Positions 43,344 through 51,438 of a stretch of 60,273 nucleotides of DNA are shown one piece after another. Numbering within the stretch: position 1 is the first letter of the stretch; each line of letters starts with the position of its first letter. Both the position numbers and the translations under genes were made by a program. The DNA is from an uncultured Muribaculaceae bacterium (GTDB lineage Bacteria; Bacteroidota; Bacteroidia; Bacteroidales; Muribaculaceae), in the NCBI GenBank assembly GCA_910586595.1, contig CAJUJB010000015.1:1-60273 (forward strand), given 5' to 3'. Under the pieces are notes generated by a model, which ran no database searches, was not told where the DNA came from, and saw only the letters and a list, made by a program, of their open reading frames with translations.

Positions 43344-44261
43344 ATGAAAAAGATATTCATCTCTCTTGCTGTGGCTCTGGCCGCACTCAGCGCCGGTGCC
43401 AAGACAAATTATACCATACTCCGTGCCTGTCATCCCGATGATGTGAAAGGCTACGACACCGAGCAGCTCCGCTCGCACTTCATGATGCCTACGGTGATGG
43501 AGAAAGATGTGATCAATCTCACCTACTCCATGTACGACCGTCTCATCTACGGTGGCGTCATTCCCGTGTCGACTGTTGAGCTGGAGACCATCGACCCCCT
43601 CAAAGCCAACTACTTCCTCGAGCGCCGCGAGCTCGGTGTGATCAACATCGGCGGCGACGGCATCGTGAATGTCGACGGCAAGGACTATGAGCTCCATTTC
43701 AAAGACGCCCTCTACGTGGGTCGCGGCAACAAGAAGGTGACTTTCCGCTCGAAAGACGCTGCCAACCCTGCTAAATTCTACATCAACTCAACTCCAGCGC
43801 ACAAGGAGTACAAGACCCAGCTCATCACTATCGACGGACGCAAGGGCAGCCTCAAGGCTAATTCTTTCGCTGCCGGATCGATGGAGGAGAGCAATGACCG
43901 TGTCATCAACCAGCTCATTGTGGCTAATGTGCTTGAAGAAGGCCCCTGCCAGCTTCAGATGGGTCTTACCGAGCTCAAACCCGGATCGGTGTGGAATACC
44001 ATGCCCGCGCACACACACGACCGTCGCGTCGAGGCTTACTTCTACTTCAACGTTCCCGAGGGCAACGCCATCTGTCATCTCATGGGCGAGCCGCAGGAAA
44101 ACCGTCTCATCTGGCTCCATAACGAGCAGGCTGTCATGGCCCCCGAGTGGTCGATCCACGCTGCCGCAGGTACGTCTAACTACATGTTCATCTGGGGCAT
44201 GGGTGGCGAGAACCTTGACTATGGCGACATGGATAAGGTAACATATCTTGAAATGAAATAA
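43344..44261 (+). CDS. kduI: 5-keto-4-deoxyuronate isomerase with signal peptide
   Basis: This 305-residue cupin isomerase converts 5-keto-4-deoxyuronate to 3-deoxy-D-glycero-2,5-hexodiulosonate. The zinc ligands are recognisable in MPAHTHDRRVEAYFYF and EWSIHAAAGTSNYMFIWGM. The family's usual N-terminus is represented by ILRACHPDDVKGYDTEQLR. Here it is preceded by about 20 extra residues (MKKIFISLAVALAALSAGAK) that look like a cleavable signal peptide, predicting export to the periplasm. KduI proteins are normally cytoplasmic. The start at 43344 lies 8 bases after the transporter stop at 43333 and is the first Met that gives a plausible leader. Confidence 0.9.
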   Translation: MKKIFISLAVALAALSAGAKTNYTILRACHPDDVKGYDTEQLRSHFMMPTVMEKDVINLTYSMYDRLIYGGVIPVSTVELETIDPLKANYFLERRELGVINIGGDGIVNVDGKDYELHFKDALYVGRGNKKVTFRSKDAANPAKFYINSTPAHKEYKTQLITIDGRKGSLKANSFAAGSMEESNDRVINQLIVANVLEEGPCQLQMGLTELKPGSVWNTMPAHTHDRRVEAYFYFNVPEGNAICHLMGEPQENRLIWLHNEQAVMAPEWSIHAAAGTSNYMFIWGMGGENLDYGDMDKVTYLEMK

Positions 44262-44273
44262 TACTTACGGTAT

Positions 44274-45293
44274 ATGAAAATCATTACATTGGGCGAGATT
44301 ATGCTCAGGCTTTCGCCCGAAGGCTTCAAGCGCTTTGTTCAGGTAGATTCTTTCGATGCCATCTGGGGTGGCGGCGAGGCCAATGTGGCCGTCAGCTGCG
44401 CCAATTACGGGCACGACGCATGGTTTGTGTCGAAGCTCCCCAAGCACGAGATCGGTCAGGCTGCCGTAAATGCGCTGCGCCGCTATGGTGTGCATACCGA
44501 CCACATCGTGCGTGGCGGTGACCGTGTAGGCATCTACTATTGCGAGACCGGTGCGTCGATGCGCCCCTCGAAGGTAATCTACGACCGCGCCCACTCGGCA
44601 ATCGCTGAGGCTGATGCTTCCGACTTCGATTTCGACGCTATAATGGAAGGTGCCGACTGGTTCCACTGGAGCGGAATCACTCCGGCCATCTCTGATAAAG
44701 CTGCTGAACTTACCCGCCTCGCTTGTGAGGCTGCCAAGCGCCACGGCGTCACCGTGAGTGTTGACCTCAACTTCCGCAAGAAGCTTTGGACAAGCGAGAA
44801 AGCCCAGAGCGTGATGCGGCCCTTGATGCAGTATGTCGACGTATGCATAGGCAATGAGGAAGACGCCGAGCTTTGCCTCGGCTTCAAGCCCGATGCTGAT
44901 GTTGAAGGCGGAAATACAGATGCCGAAGGCTACAAGGGCATTTTCGCGGCTATGGCTGCTGAATTTGGCTTCAAATATGTGGCATCTACTCTCCGCGAGT
45001 CATTCTCTGCTTCGCATAACGGCTGGAAGGGCATGATCTACGACGGTAAGGATTTCTACGTGTCCAAGCGTTACGACATCAACCCGATAGTCGACCGCGT
45101 AGGCGGTGGTGACTCGTTCTCCGGTGGTCTTATCCATGGCCTCCTCACCATGCCCTCGATGGCCGACGCCCTCGAGTTTGCCGTGGCTGCTTCGGCTCTG
45201 AAGCAGACCATCAACGGAGACTTCAATCTCGTGTCGGCTGAAGAAGTCAAGGCGCTCGCCGGCGGTGCTGCCAACGGTCGCGTTCAACGCTAA
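44274..45293 (+). CDS. kdgK: 2-keto-3-deoxygluconate kinase (PfkB family)
   Basis: This 339-residue ribokinase-like kinase phosphorylates KDG to 2-keto-3-deoxy-6-phosphogluconate with ATP. The N-terminus TLGEIMLRLSPEG and the GGGEANVAVSCANYG substrate lid are typical. The C-terminal signature DRVGGGDSFSGGLIHG holds the catalytic Asp. It is cytoplasmic and lies 12 bases after kduI and 18 bases before the aldolase gene, so one transcript encodes successive steps. Confidence 0.93.
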   Translation: MKIITLGEIMLRLSPEGFKRFVQVDSFDAIWGGGEANVAVSCANYGHDAWFVSKLPKHEIGQAAVNALRRYGVHTDHIVRGGDRVGIYYCETGASMRPSKVIYDRAHSAIAEADASDFDFDAIMEGADWFHWSGITPAISDKAAELTRLACEAAKRHGVTVSVDLNFRKKLWTSEKAQSVMRPLMQYVDVCIGNEEDAELCLGFKPDADVEGGNTDAEGYKGIFAAMAAEFGFKYVASTLRESFSASHNGWKGMIYDGKDFYVSKRYDINPIVDRVGGGDSFSGGLIHGLLTMPSMADALEFAVAASALKQTINGDFNLVSAEEVKALAGGAANGRVQR

Positions 45294-45311
45294 TTTAAAA
45301 CCTGAATATTT

Positions 45312-45968
45312 ATGGCAAGATTTTATAAGCAGGCAGTGGTGGCCAAGCTCGCTGAAGCTCCGGTTGTGCCTGTGTTCTATCATAAAGATGCCGCCACGGC
45401 ATGTGCAGTGCTCAAGGCTTGCTACGAAGGCGGTGTGCGTGCATTCGAGTTTACCAACCGTGGCGACTTCGCGCACGAGGTATTTGCTGAAGTGGTGAAA
45501 TTCGCAGCCCGCGAGTGCCCCGAGATGGCTGTGGGTGTTGGCTCGGTTGTTGAGCCAGGCACGGCTTCTCTCTATATGCAGCTCGGTGCTTGCTTCGTGG
45601 TCGGCCCCCTCTTCAACCCTGAGGTTGCACGCGTATGCAATCGCCGCCAGGTGCCCTATGTGCCCGGCTGCGGCAGCGTGAGCGAGGTCGGTGCGGCTCA
45701 GGAGGCCGGTTGCGAGGTATGCAAGGTATTCCCCGGCGATGTACTCGGCACCAAGTTTGTCAAGGGCCTCATGGCTCCCATGCCCTGGTCGAAACTTATG
45801 GTTACCGGTGGGGTTGAACCCACCGAGGAGAATGTGAAGGGCTGGCTCGGTGCAGGAGCTTTCTGCGTTGGCATGGGCTCGAAGTTATTCCCAAAAGACC
45901 GCGTTGAGGCCGCCGACTGGCAGTATGTGACCGATAAATGCCGCGAGGCTCTTTCGTATACCCGATGA
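45312..45968 (+). CDS. eda: KDPG aldolase
   Basis: The 218-residue class I aldolase splits 2-keto-3-deoxy-6-phosphogluconate into pyruvate and glyceraldehyde-3-phosphate. The active-site Glu is in FEFTNRGD, and the Schiff-base Lys is in EVCKVFPGD. PGCGS and GGVEPTEEN are further family marks. It completes the pathway from KduI. Its TGA overlaps the next start (ATGA at 45965-45968), so the lipoprotein gene is coupled to it. Confidence 0.94.
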   Translation: MARFYKQAVVAKLAEAPVVPVFYHKDAATACAVLKACYEGGVRAFEFTNRGDFAHEVFAEVVKFAARECPEMAVGVGSVVEPGTASLYMQLGACFVVGPLFNPEVARVCNRRQVPYVPGCGSVSEVGAAQEAGCEVCKVFPGDVLGTKFVKGLMAPMPWSKLMVTGGVEPTEENVKGWLGAGAFCVGMGSKLFPKDRVEAADWQYVTDKCREALSYTR

Positions 45969-47143
45969 AGCGCGCCAAATTTTTTGCCCCTCTCGCAGCA
46001 GCCGCTTTGCTCGCTTCCTGCGCTGGGCATGACTCCGCTGTAAAGGTGGAAGTGAAGAATAATGAGCATGCTGCCTCCTGCGCGACTGTCGAGCTTAGCG
46101 CCGCTGATATTCTCGGCCGTCTCGGCAGTTCCTACTGTGTGGTAAGTGATTCGCAAGGGCGCGAGATTCCCTCTCAGATTACTTACGACAGCTTGCTCGT
46201 ATTCGTTGCCGAGCTCGATTCTTGTGCCACGGAGGTGTATACCATCACCGCCGCCGATACTGCCGGTGTATATCCCCGCCTCGTGTCGGGCCGCATTTAT
46301 CCTGAGCGTGCCGACGATGTGGCATGGGAGAATGAAGAAGGCGGTTTCCGCATCTACGGCCCTGCAACCCAAGCCCGCGGTGAACGCGCCTTCGGCTACG
46401 ATCTGTTCTTCAAGCACCGTACTCCCGAGCCTGTGCTCGAGACTCTCTACGGTGCCCAGACTTCATCGGAGAATTGGGCGAAAGTCGACTCTCTGCGCAA
46501 AATCGATCCGGCTTTGGCCGCAGACTTTGAGCGCTCATTTACCTATCATCTTGACCATGGTCTGGGAATGGACTGCTATGCTGTAGGCCCCACCGCCGGT
46601 GCCGGTGTCAATATTCCGGTTGTCAACGACTCGCTGTGCTTCGCATGGTGTTACTCGACGGCCGATGTGCTTGACAATGGCCCTGTGCGTTTTACCGTCG
46701 GCCTCACATTCGCACCCCGAGCACTCGGCTCCGACAGCGCTGTGGTGGAGACACGTCTTATCTCGCTCGACAGCCGCTCGTATCTCAACCGCACACGTGT
46801 GCATTACGAGGGTCTGAGCGAGCCATGCACCATCGCGCTTGGTTTCCCCCGTCGCGACGACAGCCCGGCTACGCTCGACAATTCGGGAGTAATCGCTTAT
46901 GCCGATCCAACCCAGGGCCCCGACAATGGTAAGGCTCTGCTCGGCCTTGTGCTGCCGGGCGGCTTTGACCGTACTGCCGAAGCTGCCGGCCACATACTTG
47001 GTTATACGGAGCTTGCGCCCGCCGATACCCTCGACTATTACTGGGGATTTGCGTGGAACCGCAATGAGCCTCAGCTTGAAGGCGAGGCATGGTCTGAAAC
47101 TCTTCGCCACCTGCCTCCCTCCGTTTCTGTGACTGTGCGATGA
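45965..47143 (+). CDS. DUF4861 family lipoprotein
   Basis: The 392-residue protein has a lipobox (ALLASC) after a basic N-terminus (MKRAKFFAPLAAAALLASCAG). The body matches the DUF4861 pattern: a beta-rich domain with ERAFGYDLFFKHRTPE and a later HLDHGLGMDCYAVGPTAGAG block. The family occurs in uronate- and pectin-related loci; its activity is not known to me. It is coupled to eda by a 4-base overlap, so it is part of the PUL. It may be a glycan-active or binding protein at the membrane. It is the last gene before a terminator. Confidence 0.7.
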   Translation: MKRAKFFAPLAAAALLASCAGHDSAVKVEVKNNEHAASCATVELSAADILGRLGSSYCVVSDSQGREIPSQITYDSLLVFVAELDSCATEVYTITAADTAGVYPRLVSGRIYPERADDVAWENEEGGFRIYGPATQARGERAFGYDLFFKHRTPEPVLETLYGAQTSSENWAKVDSLRKIDPALAADFERSFTYHLDHGLGMDCYAVGPTAGAGVNIPVVNDSLCFAWCYSTADVLDNGPVRFTVGLTFAPRALGSDSAVVETRLISLDSRSYLNRTRVHYEGLSEPCTIALGFPRRDDSPATLDNSGVIAYADPTQGPDNGKALLGLVLPGGFDRTAEAAGHILGYTELAPADTLDYYWGFAWNRNEPQLEGEAWSETLRHLPPSVSVTVR

Positions 47144-47160
47144 GCATTTAATCATATGAA

Positions 47161-47192
47161 TTTGGTCATACGGGCCGTTTGTGCTATTTTTG
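47161..47192 (+). promoter_or_regulatory. Promoter of the small-molecule kinase gene
   Basis: TTTG at 47161-47164, 20 bases, then TATTTTTG at 47185-47192 form a full Bacteroidetes promoter. The -7 box lies inside the loop of the terminator at 47169-47212. Confidence 0.65.
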
Positions 47193-47212
47193 CACTGCGG
47201 CCCGTATTTTTA
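47169..47212 (+). terminator. Terminator of the PUL operon
   Basis: TACGGGCCG (47169-47177) pairs with CGGCCCGTA (47198-47206), with an inner GTGC/GCAC helix, followed by a T-rich tract. It ends the transcript carrying kduD to the DUF4861 gene. Confidence 0.75.
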
Positions 47213-47224
47213 TATCTCTATGCC

Positions 47225-48322
47225 ATGAACGACCTCAAGAATATCATATCCCATTTTGCAACCGAAGGCGAAGTCTGCTCGGTGGCTCCTCTTGGAGAGG
47301 GTTTTATCAACGACACATTTATAGTGCGCACCGGCGAAGGAACGCCCGACTATATTCTCCAGCGTAAGAATAAATCGATCTTCCCTGATGTGGAATCGAT
47401 GATGGATAATATAGCCAAGGTCACGGCACATCTCCGGCAGAAGGTCGAAGCCGAAGGTGGTGATCCGGCCCGGGAGGTGCTTGCTGTGGTGCCCACCCGC
47501 GACGGCAAACTCTGTTTCTGCGACCAGGCCGGAGAATATTGGGCTATGTGTGTCTATATTGCCGATACTCTTGCCTACAGCAAAGCTGATACTCCCGAGT
47601 TGGCCCGCATGGGCGGAGTCGGCATAGGCCGTTTTCAGTCGCAGCTTGCCGACTTCCATTCTCCCTTGGCCGAGACAATCAAGGGCTTCCATGACATACG
47701 CCACCGCTTTGAGCAGTGGGATGAGACCTTGAAGCTTGACAGAGCAGGGCGCGTATCGGCTGTGGCCTCTGAGATAAGTTGGATCGAGAGCCGTCGGGCC
47801 AAGATGCTTGAGTTCCGGAAATTGGTCGATGATGGTACGATACCATTACGTGTCACCCATAACGACACCAAGATAAGCAACATCCTTTTCGACCGTAGTG
47901 GCCGTGTGCTCTGTGTGATAGATCTGGATACGGTGATGACGGCTCCGGCGCTCAATGATTTTGGCGATGCCATACGCTCGTATGCCAATACCGGAGCGGA
48001 GGATGACCGCGACCTCAGCCGGGTCGGGGTGTCGATGCCAATGTTCGAGGCTTATGCCGACGGCTACCTGTCGGAGCAGGCGCGCACGCTCACTCAGTCC
48101 GAAATTGACTATCTGGCTTTTTCGGCTCTGTATATAACCTACGAGCAGGTGCTCAGATTCCTGATGGATTATATCGACGGTGACCATTACTACAAGACGG
48201 CCTATGCCGATCATAATCTTGTGAGGGCGCGGGCGCAGTACCGGCTCTTAGAGAGTATGGAAGAGAATTACGATGCGATGTGTGAGGCCATATCGGCCTT
48301 GGCCGCAAAATACCGTGGCTGA
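47225..48322 (+). CDS. Phosphotransferase of the APH/choline-kinase fold, possible sugar kinase
   Basis: The 365-residue cytoplasmic kinase has the Brenner motif HNDTKISN and the metal-binding IDLDTV. The N-terminal segment LGEGFINDTFIV is the nucleotide-binding loop. This bacteroidal group includes anomeric hexosamine kinases (NahK-like), and it often accompanies glycan loci, where it would make sugar-1-phosphates. A uronic acid or galactose substrate is possible here but unproven. It has its own promoter, so it may be expressed separately from the PUL. The start at 47225 is used because the promoter lies within the longer frame from 47156. It is convergent with the next gene, with one base between the stops. 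Confidence 0.7.
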   Translation: MNDLKNIISHFATEGEVCSVAPLGEGFINDTFIVRTGEGTPDYILQRKNKSIFPDVESMMDNIAKVTAHLRQKVEAEGGDPAREVLAVVPTRDGKLCFCDQAGEYWAMCVYIADTLAYSKADTPELARMGGVGIGRFQSQLADFHSPLAETIKGFHDIRHRFEQWDETLKLDRAGRVSAVASEISWIESRRAKMLEFRKLVDDGTIPLRVTHNDTKISNILFDRSGRVLCVIDLDTVMTAPALNDFGDAIRSYANTGAEDDRDLSRVGVSMPMFEAYADGYLSEQARTLTQSEIDYLAFSALYITYEQVLRFLMDYIDGDHYYKTAYADHNLVRARAQYRLLESMEENYDAMCEAISALAAKYRG

Positions 48323-48323
48323 A

Positions 48324-49439
48324 TCAGGCTTTCCAGAATGAGATGAAGCGGTCGGCTACTACGTTGGCCGAGTTGTGGCGCCTTACAAAGTCTGGGGCGG
48401 CGGCGCTCATGGCTTGCAGACGCGCGGTGTCGGAGACTATGTTTCTGAGCTGGCTGTAGGCAGCCTCTGTGTCGCCAGGTGTGAGATTGATGATGGGCCG
48501 GGTAGCCTGGTCGGGTTCTCCTATGAATTTATAAAACTCGTCTTCACCTCCGCTGATAGGCACAGCGCCGGTCGCCATGGCCATCAGTGCTGTGGTCGCC
48601 GGGGTGTAAGAGTATAGTTGGTCGCACACGATGTCGGCGGCTGCGAGTTCTTTTACGAAATCGGCAAATGGCATGTTGGCCGGGCTCTGGAGTTCTATTC
48701 TTCCGGGAAATTCTCTCTGGAGGCGTTGGAGCAGGGGCAGCAGAATGTCGGCGCCTTTCTCCTGCTCGCGTCCGCGGTGGCAGGCATAGAGTATGCGTAT
48801 TTTATCATCAAACGTGTGTGGATGGGAAGCCGGCAGAATGGAAAAATCGATGGGTATGCCACCATACGCCAGGGGCAAGGCCGCATACTCGGCCTCGATC
48901 ACACGGTGGTATTCGTAAAGGGCGCTGACGGCTCCGTCGATGCTTGAATAGACCGCGTCGGTATATCGCTGAAGCTCGGGCGCAAGCCACTGGTCGGCTT
49001 CCGACCGAGCATCGAGGCTCCACGGAGTGCGGCTGTGGCCTATCTGCCATTCCGAGTAGGCGAGGGCAGGGGCTGGCCCGGTAAGGTTGCGCACGTAAGC
49101 CGAGTCTGTGCCGAGGGCTGTGAGATAGATGGAGTCATTGTCGCGCTTGAGCCTGCGGAGTATTTTTTCAAGCCGCGCTGGTTGGAGCTGCACGAATCCA
49201 GGCGATGCCAGCTGCACGACGTCGAAGCCTTTCATCCGCTGGGCCAGAACAGTCGACATACGCGCATAGAGTATTGCCCCGCCTATTTTGCCGGGGCGAC
49301 GTGTGAGGTCGATGTCGCGCCGTGTATTCATCCAGCGGCTGCCGTCGGATGCGAGGGTCACATCGTGGCCTTTGGCCGACAATGCGGAGGCCAAGGTCGC
49401 ATGGTAATTGCTTGCGTCGCCTAACAGCAGAATCTTCAT
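48324..49439 (-). CDS. Glycosyltransferase, GT4/GT1-like
   Basis: The 371-residue GT-B fold enzyme starts with MKILLLGDASNYHATLASAL, a glycine-poor Rossmann start, and has the GAVPISGGEDEFYKF region at the donor-nucleotide site. It is cytoplasmic, with no membrane helix. The longer frame to 49583 is an artefact, because 49439 overlaps the preceding stop (ATGA). It is the last gene of a five-gene minus-strand operon starting at 53886. Acceptor and donor are unknown. Confidence 0.8.
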   Translation of the reverse strand: MKILLLGDASNYHATLASALSAKGHDVTLASDGSRWMNTRRDIDLTRRPGKIGGAILYARMSTVLAQRMKGFDVVQLASPGFVQLQPARLEKILRRLKRDNDSIYLTALGTDSAYVRNLTGPAPALAYSEWQIGHSRTPWSLDARSEADQWLAPELQRYTDAVYSSIDGAVSALYEYHRVIEAEYAALPLAYGGIPIDFSILPASHPHTFDDKIRILYACHRGREQEKGADILLPLLQRLQREFPGRIELQSPANMPFADFVKELAAADIVCDQLYSYTPATTALMAMATGAVPISGGEDEFYKFIGEPDQATRPIINLTPGDTEAAYSQLRNIVSDTARLQAMSAAAPDFVRRHNSANVVADRFISFWKA

Positions 49440-50242
49440 AGCTCGTCGCGGTGTTTGATGGCGTAGATCATTCCCTGAGTGAGATGGCGCAGCGCCTTCA
49501 GGAACGGAGCCGGGTTGCGGTAGGCTTCCAAGGGCAGGCGGGGCAGGGCCGCTGCCAGCCCGCGTTGCATATACATCAGGCAACCCTTAGCGCGTATCAC
49601 ACCGGGCCGAAGAGCTTCGCGGACGCCTGTGGTAGAGCCTGGATGGATGGCCACAACAGTGTCGGTAAACCGGCAGGTGAGGCCGGCACGGATAGCGCGT
49701 AGCATAAAAAGTTCCTCTTCCCCTGCCGAGAGATAGGGGGCACCGATGCCGGCTAAGGGCGTGAACCGCAGACCGGCGCGGGCGATGGCGTCGCGCCTTA
49801 TGGCAATCTCGAAAGAAATAGTCCAATAGTAGGGCCAGGGCTTGCGGAGATTGTGGCCGTCGGGAGGATAGGTGCGTTTTTCAGGCATCTCCGAGCGGCA
49901 TGTAAGCACGTCGAGAGCCGGGTCTTGCGCGAAAATATCAATGATGCGGAGAAGGCCATCGGTGCGGAAGCTCAGATCGTCGTCGGCAATGAAGATGAGC
50001 GGTGCCGATGCCAGGTCGATGGCATGGTTGCGGTTAAGGCTCAGCCCGCGGTCAAAGAAAAAATGTACTTTAATGTCGGGGCGAGCTTCAAGAGCCGCGG
50101 CAGTGGCAGAGAGGTCGAGATGGTCGGGATTCTGACAAGATATGACATATTGTACCCCTGGCAACATTGGCCAGCCGGAGACATCGATGCTCCGCAGCCG
50201 TTGCCCGAAGGTACATACCAATATCTGGAGTTTCAGATCCAT
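49436..50242 (-). CDS. Glycosyltransferase family 2
   Basis: The 268-residue GT-A enzyme begins QILVCTFGQRL and carries the DXD-type FIADDDLSF that binds the metal-nucleotide donor. The later GAPYLSAGEEELFMLRAI segment holds the catalytic acidic residues. It overlaps its upstream serine-hydrolase gene by 10 bases and the downstream GT by 4, a sign of coupled translation. Probably it acts in capsule or lipid-linked glycan synthesis; the acceptor is unknown. Confidence 0.8.
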   Translation of the reverse strand: MDLKLQILVCTFGQRLRSIDVSGWPMLPGVQYVISCQNPDHLDLSATAAALEARPDIKVHFFFDRGLSLNRNHAIDLASAPLIFIADDDLSFRTDGLLRIIDIFAQDPALDVLTCRSEMPEKRTYPPDGHNLRKPWPYYWTISFEIAIRRDAIARAGLRFTPLAGIGAPYLSAGEEELFMLRAIRAGLTCRFTDTVVAIHPGSTTGVREALRPGVIRAKGCLMYMQRGLAAALPRLPLEAYRNPAPFLKALRHLTQGMIYAIKHRDEL

Positions 50243-51438
50243 CCGTCGGCGGTGAGTATGCTGTCTACCTTCTCCACCGTCTGGTCTCTATCCCAGTCGG
50301 GTCGGTTGGCAAATATCAGATAGAAAATCTCTTTATCGGGGTAATATCCCTCGAAAGTATAGAAGCCGCCGTTGTCGCCGGTGTGGTATATTTTTTTGAG
50401 TCGGTCGGGGCGCTGCTCGATGAAGAATCCGAGTCCGTAAGATGTAAACGGTATGTCGGTATGAATCACGGGAGTGAATGCCATGCGCAGCGATGAATCC
50501 CCTACGATTTTACCGTCGAAGAGGGCGCGTTCCCATTTTAAAAATTCGAGGGCTGAGGTGTAGAGGCCGCCATCGGCTTTAGTGGGGAAGAAATTGGCTT
50601 CGCCATAGTCACACTCCTCCCAGCGGCCATCTTCCGAGCGGAAATACTTGTAGATGTTCTCGCCCTCAGCGGCTTTGTAGCCGTGCGCGAAATTCTTGAG
50701 TGCCTCGTTAGGCTCGAAGAATTTTGTCTGCACCATACCTGCGGGTGCGAATATATTGTCGCGCATCCATGCGGTGTAGCGTTCGCCGGTAATCTGCTCA
50801 ATCAGAGGGAGTATGAGCTGGTAGGTAGGATTTTGATATTCATAAGCCGTACCCGGGGTAAAGGCCAGTGAGTCGAGCTGGTTGAGATAACTCAAAGATT
50901 CGGCGCAGAGGGCATAGAGCTTATAGTCGCGTACGGTGGCATAGATCGATTTATGTTTCTTGCGGTAGTCTTTCCACTCGGCTTCTGTGCGCGGGCGCGA
51001 ATCAGGAATGCCTGATGTATGGGATAAGAGGTGCCGCAGGGTTATCTCCTTGAAGATAGGAGATTTAAACTCGGGGAAGAAGTTCGCTACAGTGTCGTCG
51101 AGATTGAGCAGGCCTTGTTCCTGCATTTTCAGCACGGCGATGGCCGAGAACTGCTTGGAGATGGAGCATATGTTGAACAGAGTCGAATCTGTGATTGCCT
51201 GGTGTGTGTCGAGCCGCGCCTGGCCGAAGCCATGCGAATATATTATTGAGTCGCCTTTGGCCACGAGCACAATCGCGCCCGGATCATTCTCGGCAAACAT
51301 GTGGCCGAATAAGGAGTCGAGCGGGGCTGACAGACTCGTAGGGGCTGTGTCGACGGTTGTCTCGGCGGCGGAGTGTCGGCAAGATGATGATAGAAGGGTA
51401 AGGAGAACAGCGAAGTAAAAAAGCGCGTAGTGCTTCAT
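50233..51438 (-). CDS. Serine beta-lactamase-fold lipoprotein 1 (canonical motifs)
   Basis: The 401-residue protein has a lipoprotein-type leader (LLSSSC, Cys at 20). The class C/Pab87-like fold has the nucleophile motif S92-I-S-K95, a proper Y201-Q-N203 and the third motif HTGDNGGF. Such proteins act as esterases, D-amino-acid peptidases or peptidoglycan-editing enzymes rather than antibiotic-hydrolysing lactamases. It is the third of three tandem paralogues on the minus strand and has the best-preserved active site. It overlaps the second paralogue by 4 bases (ATGA) and the GT2 gene by 10. Confidence 0.85.
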   Translation of the reverse strand: MKHYALFYFAVLLTLLSSSCRHSAAETTVDTAPTSLSAPLDSLFGHMFAENDPGAIVLVAKGDSIIYSHGFGQARLDTHQAITDSTLFNICSISKQFSAIAVLKMQEQGLLNLDDTVANFFPEFKSPIFKEITLRHLLSHTSGIPDSRPRTEAEWKDYRKKHKSIYATVRDYKLYALCAESLSYLNQLDSLAFTPGTAYEYQNPTYQLILPLIEQITGERYTAWMRDNIFAPAGMVQTKFFEPNEALKNFAHGYKAAEGENIYKYFRSEDGRWEECDYGEANFFPTKADGGLYTSALEFLKWERALFDGKIVGDSSLRMAFTPVIHTDIPFTSYGLGFFIEQRPDRLKKIYHTGDNGGFYTFEGYYPDKEIFYLIFANRPDWDRDQTVEKVDSILTADGWI

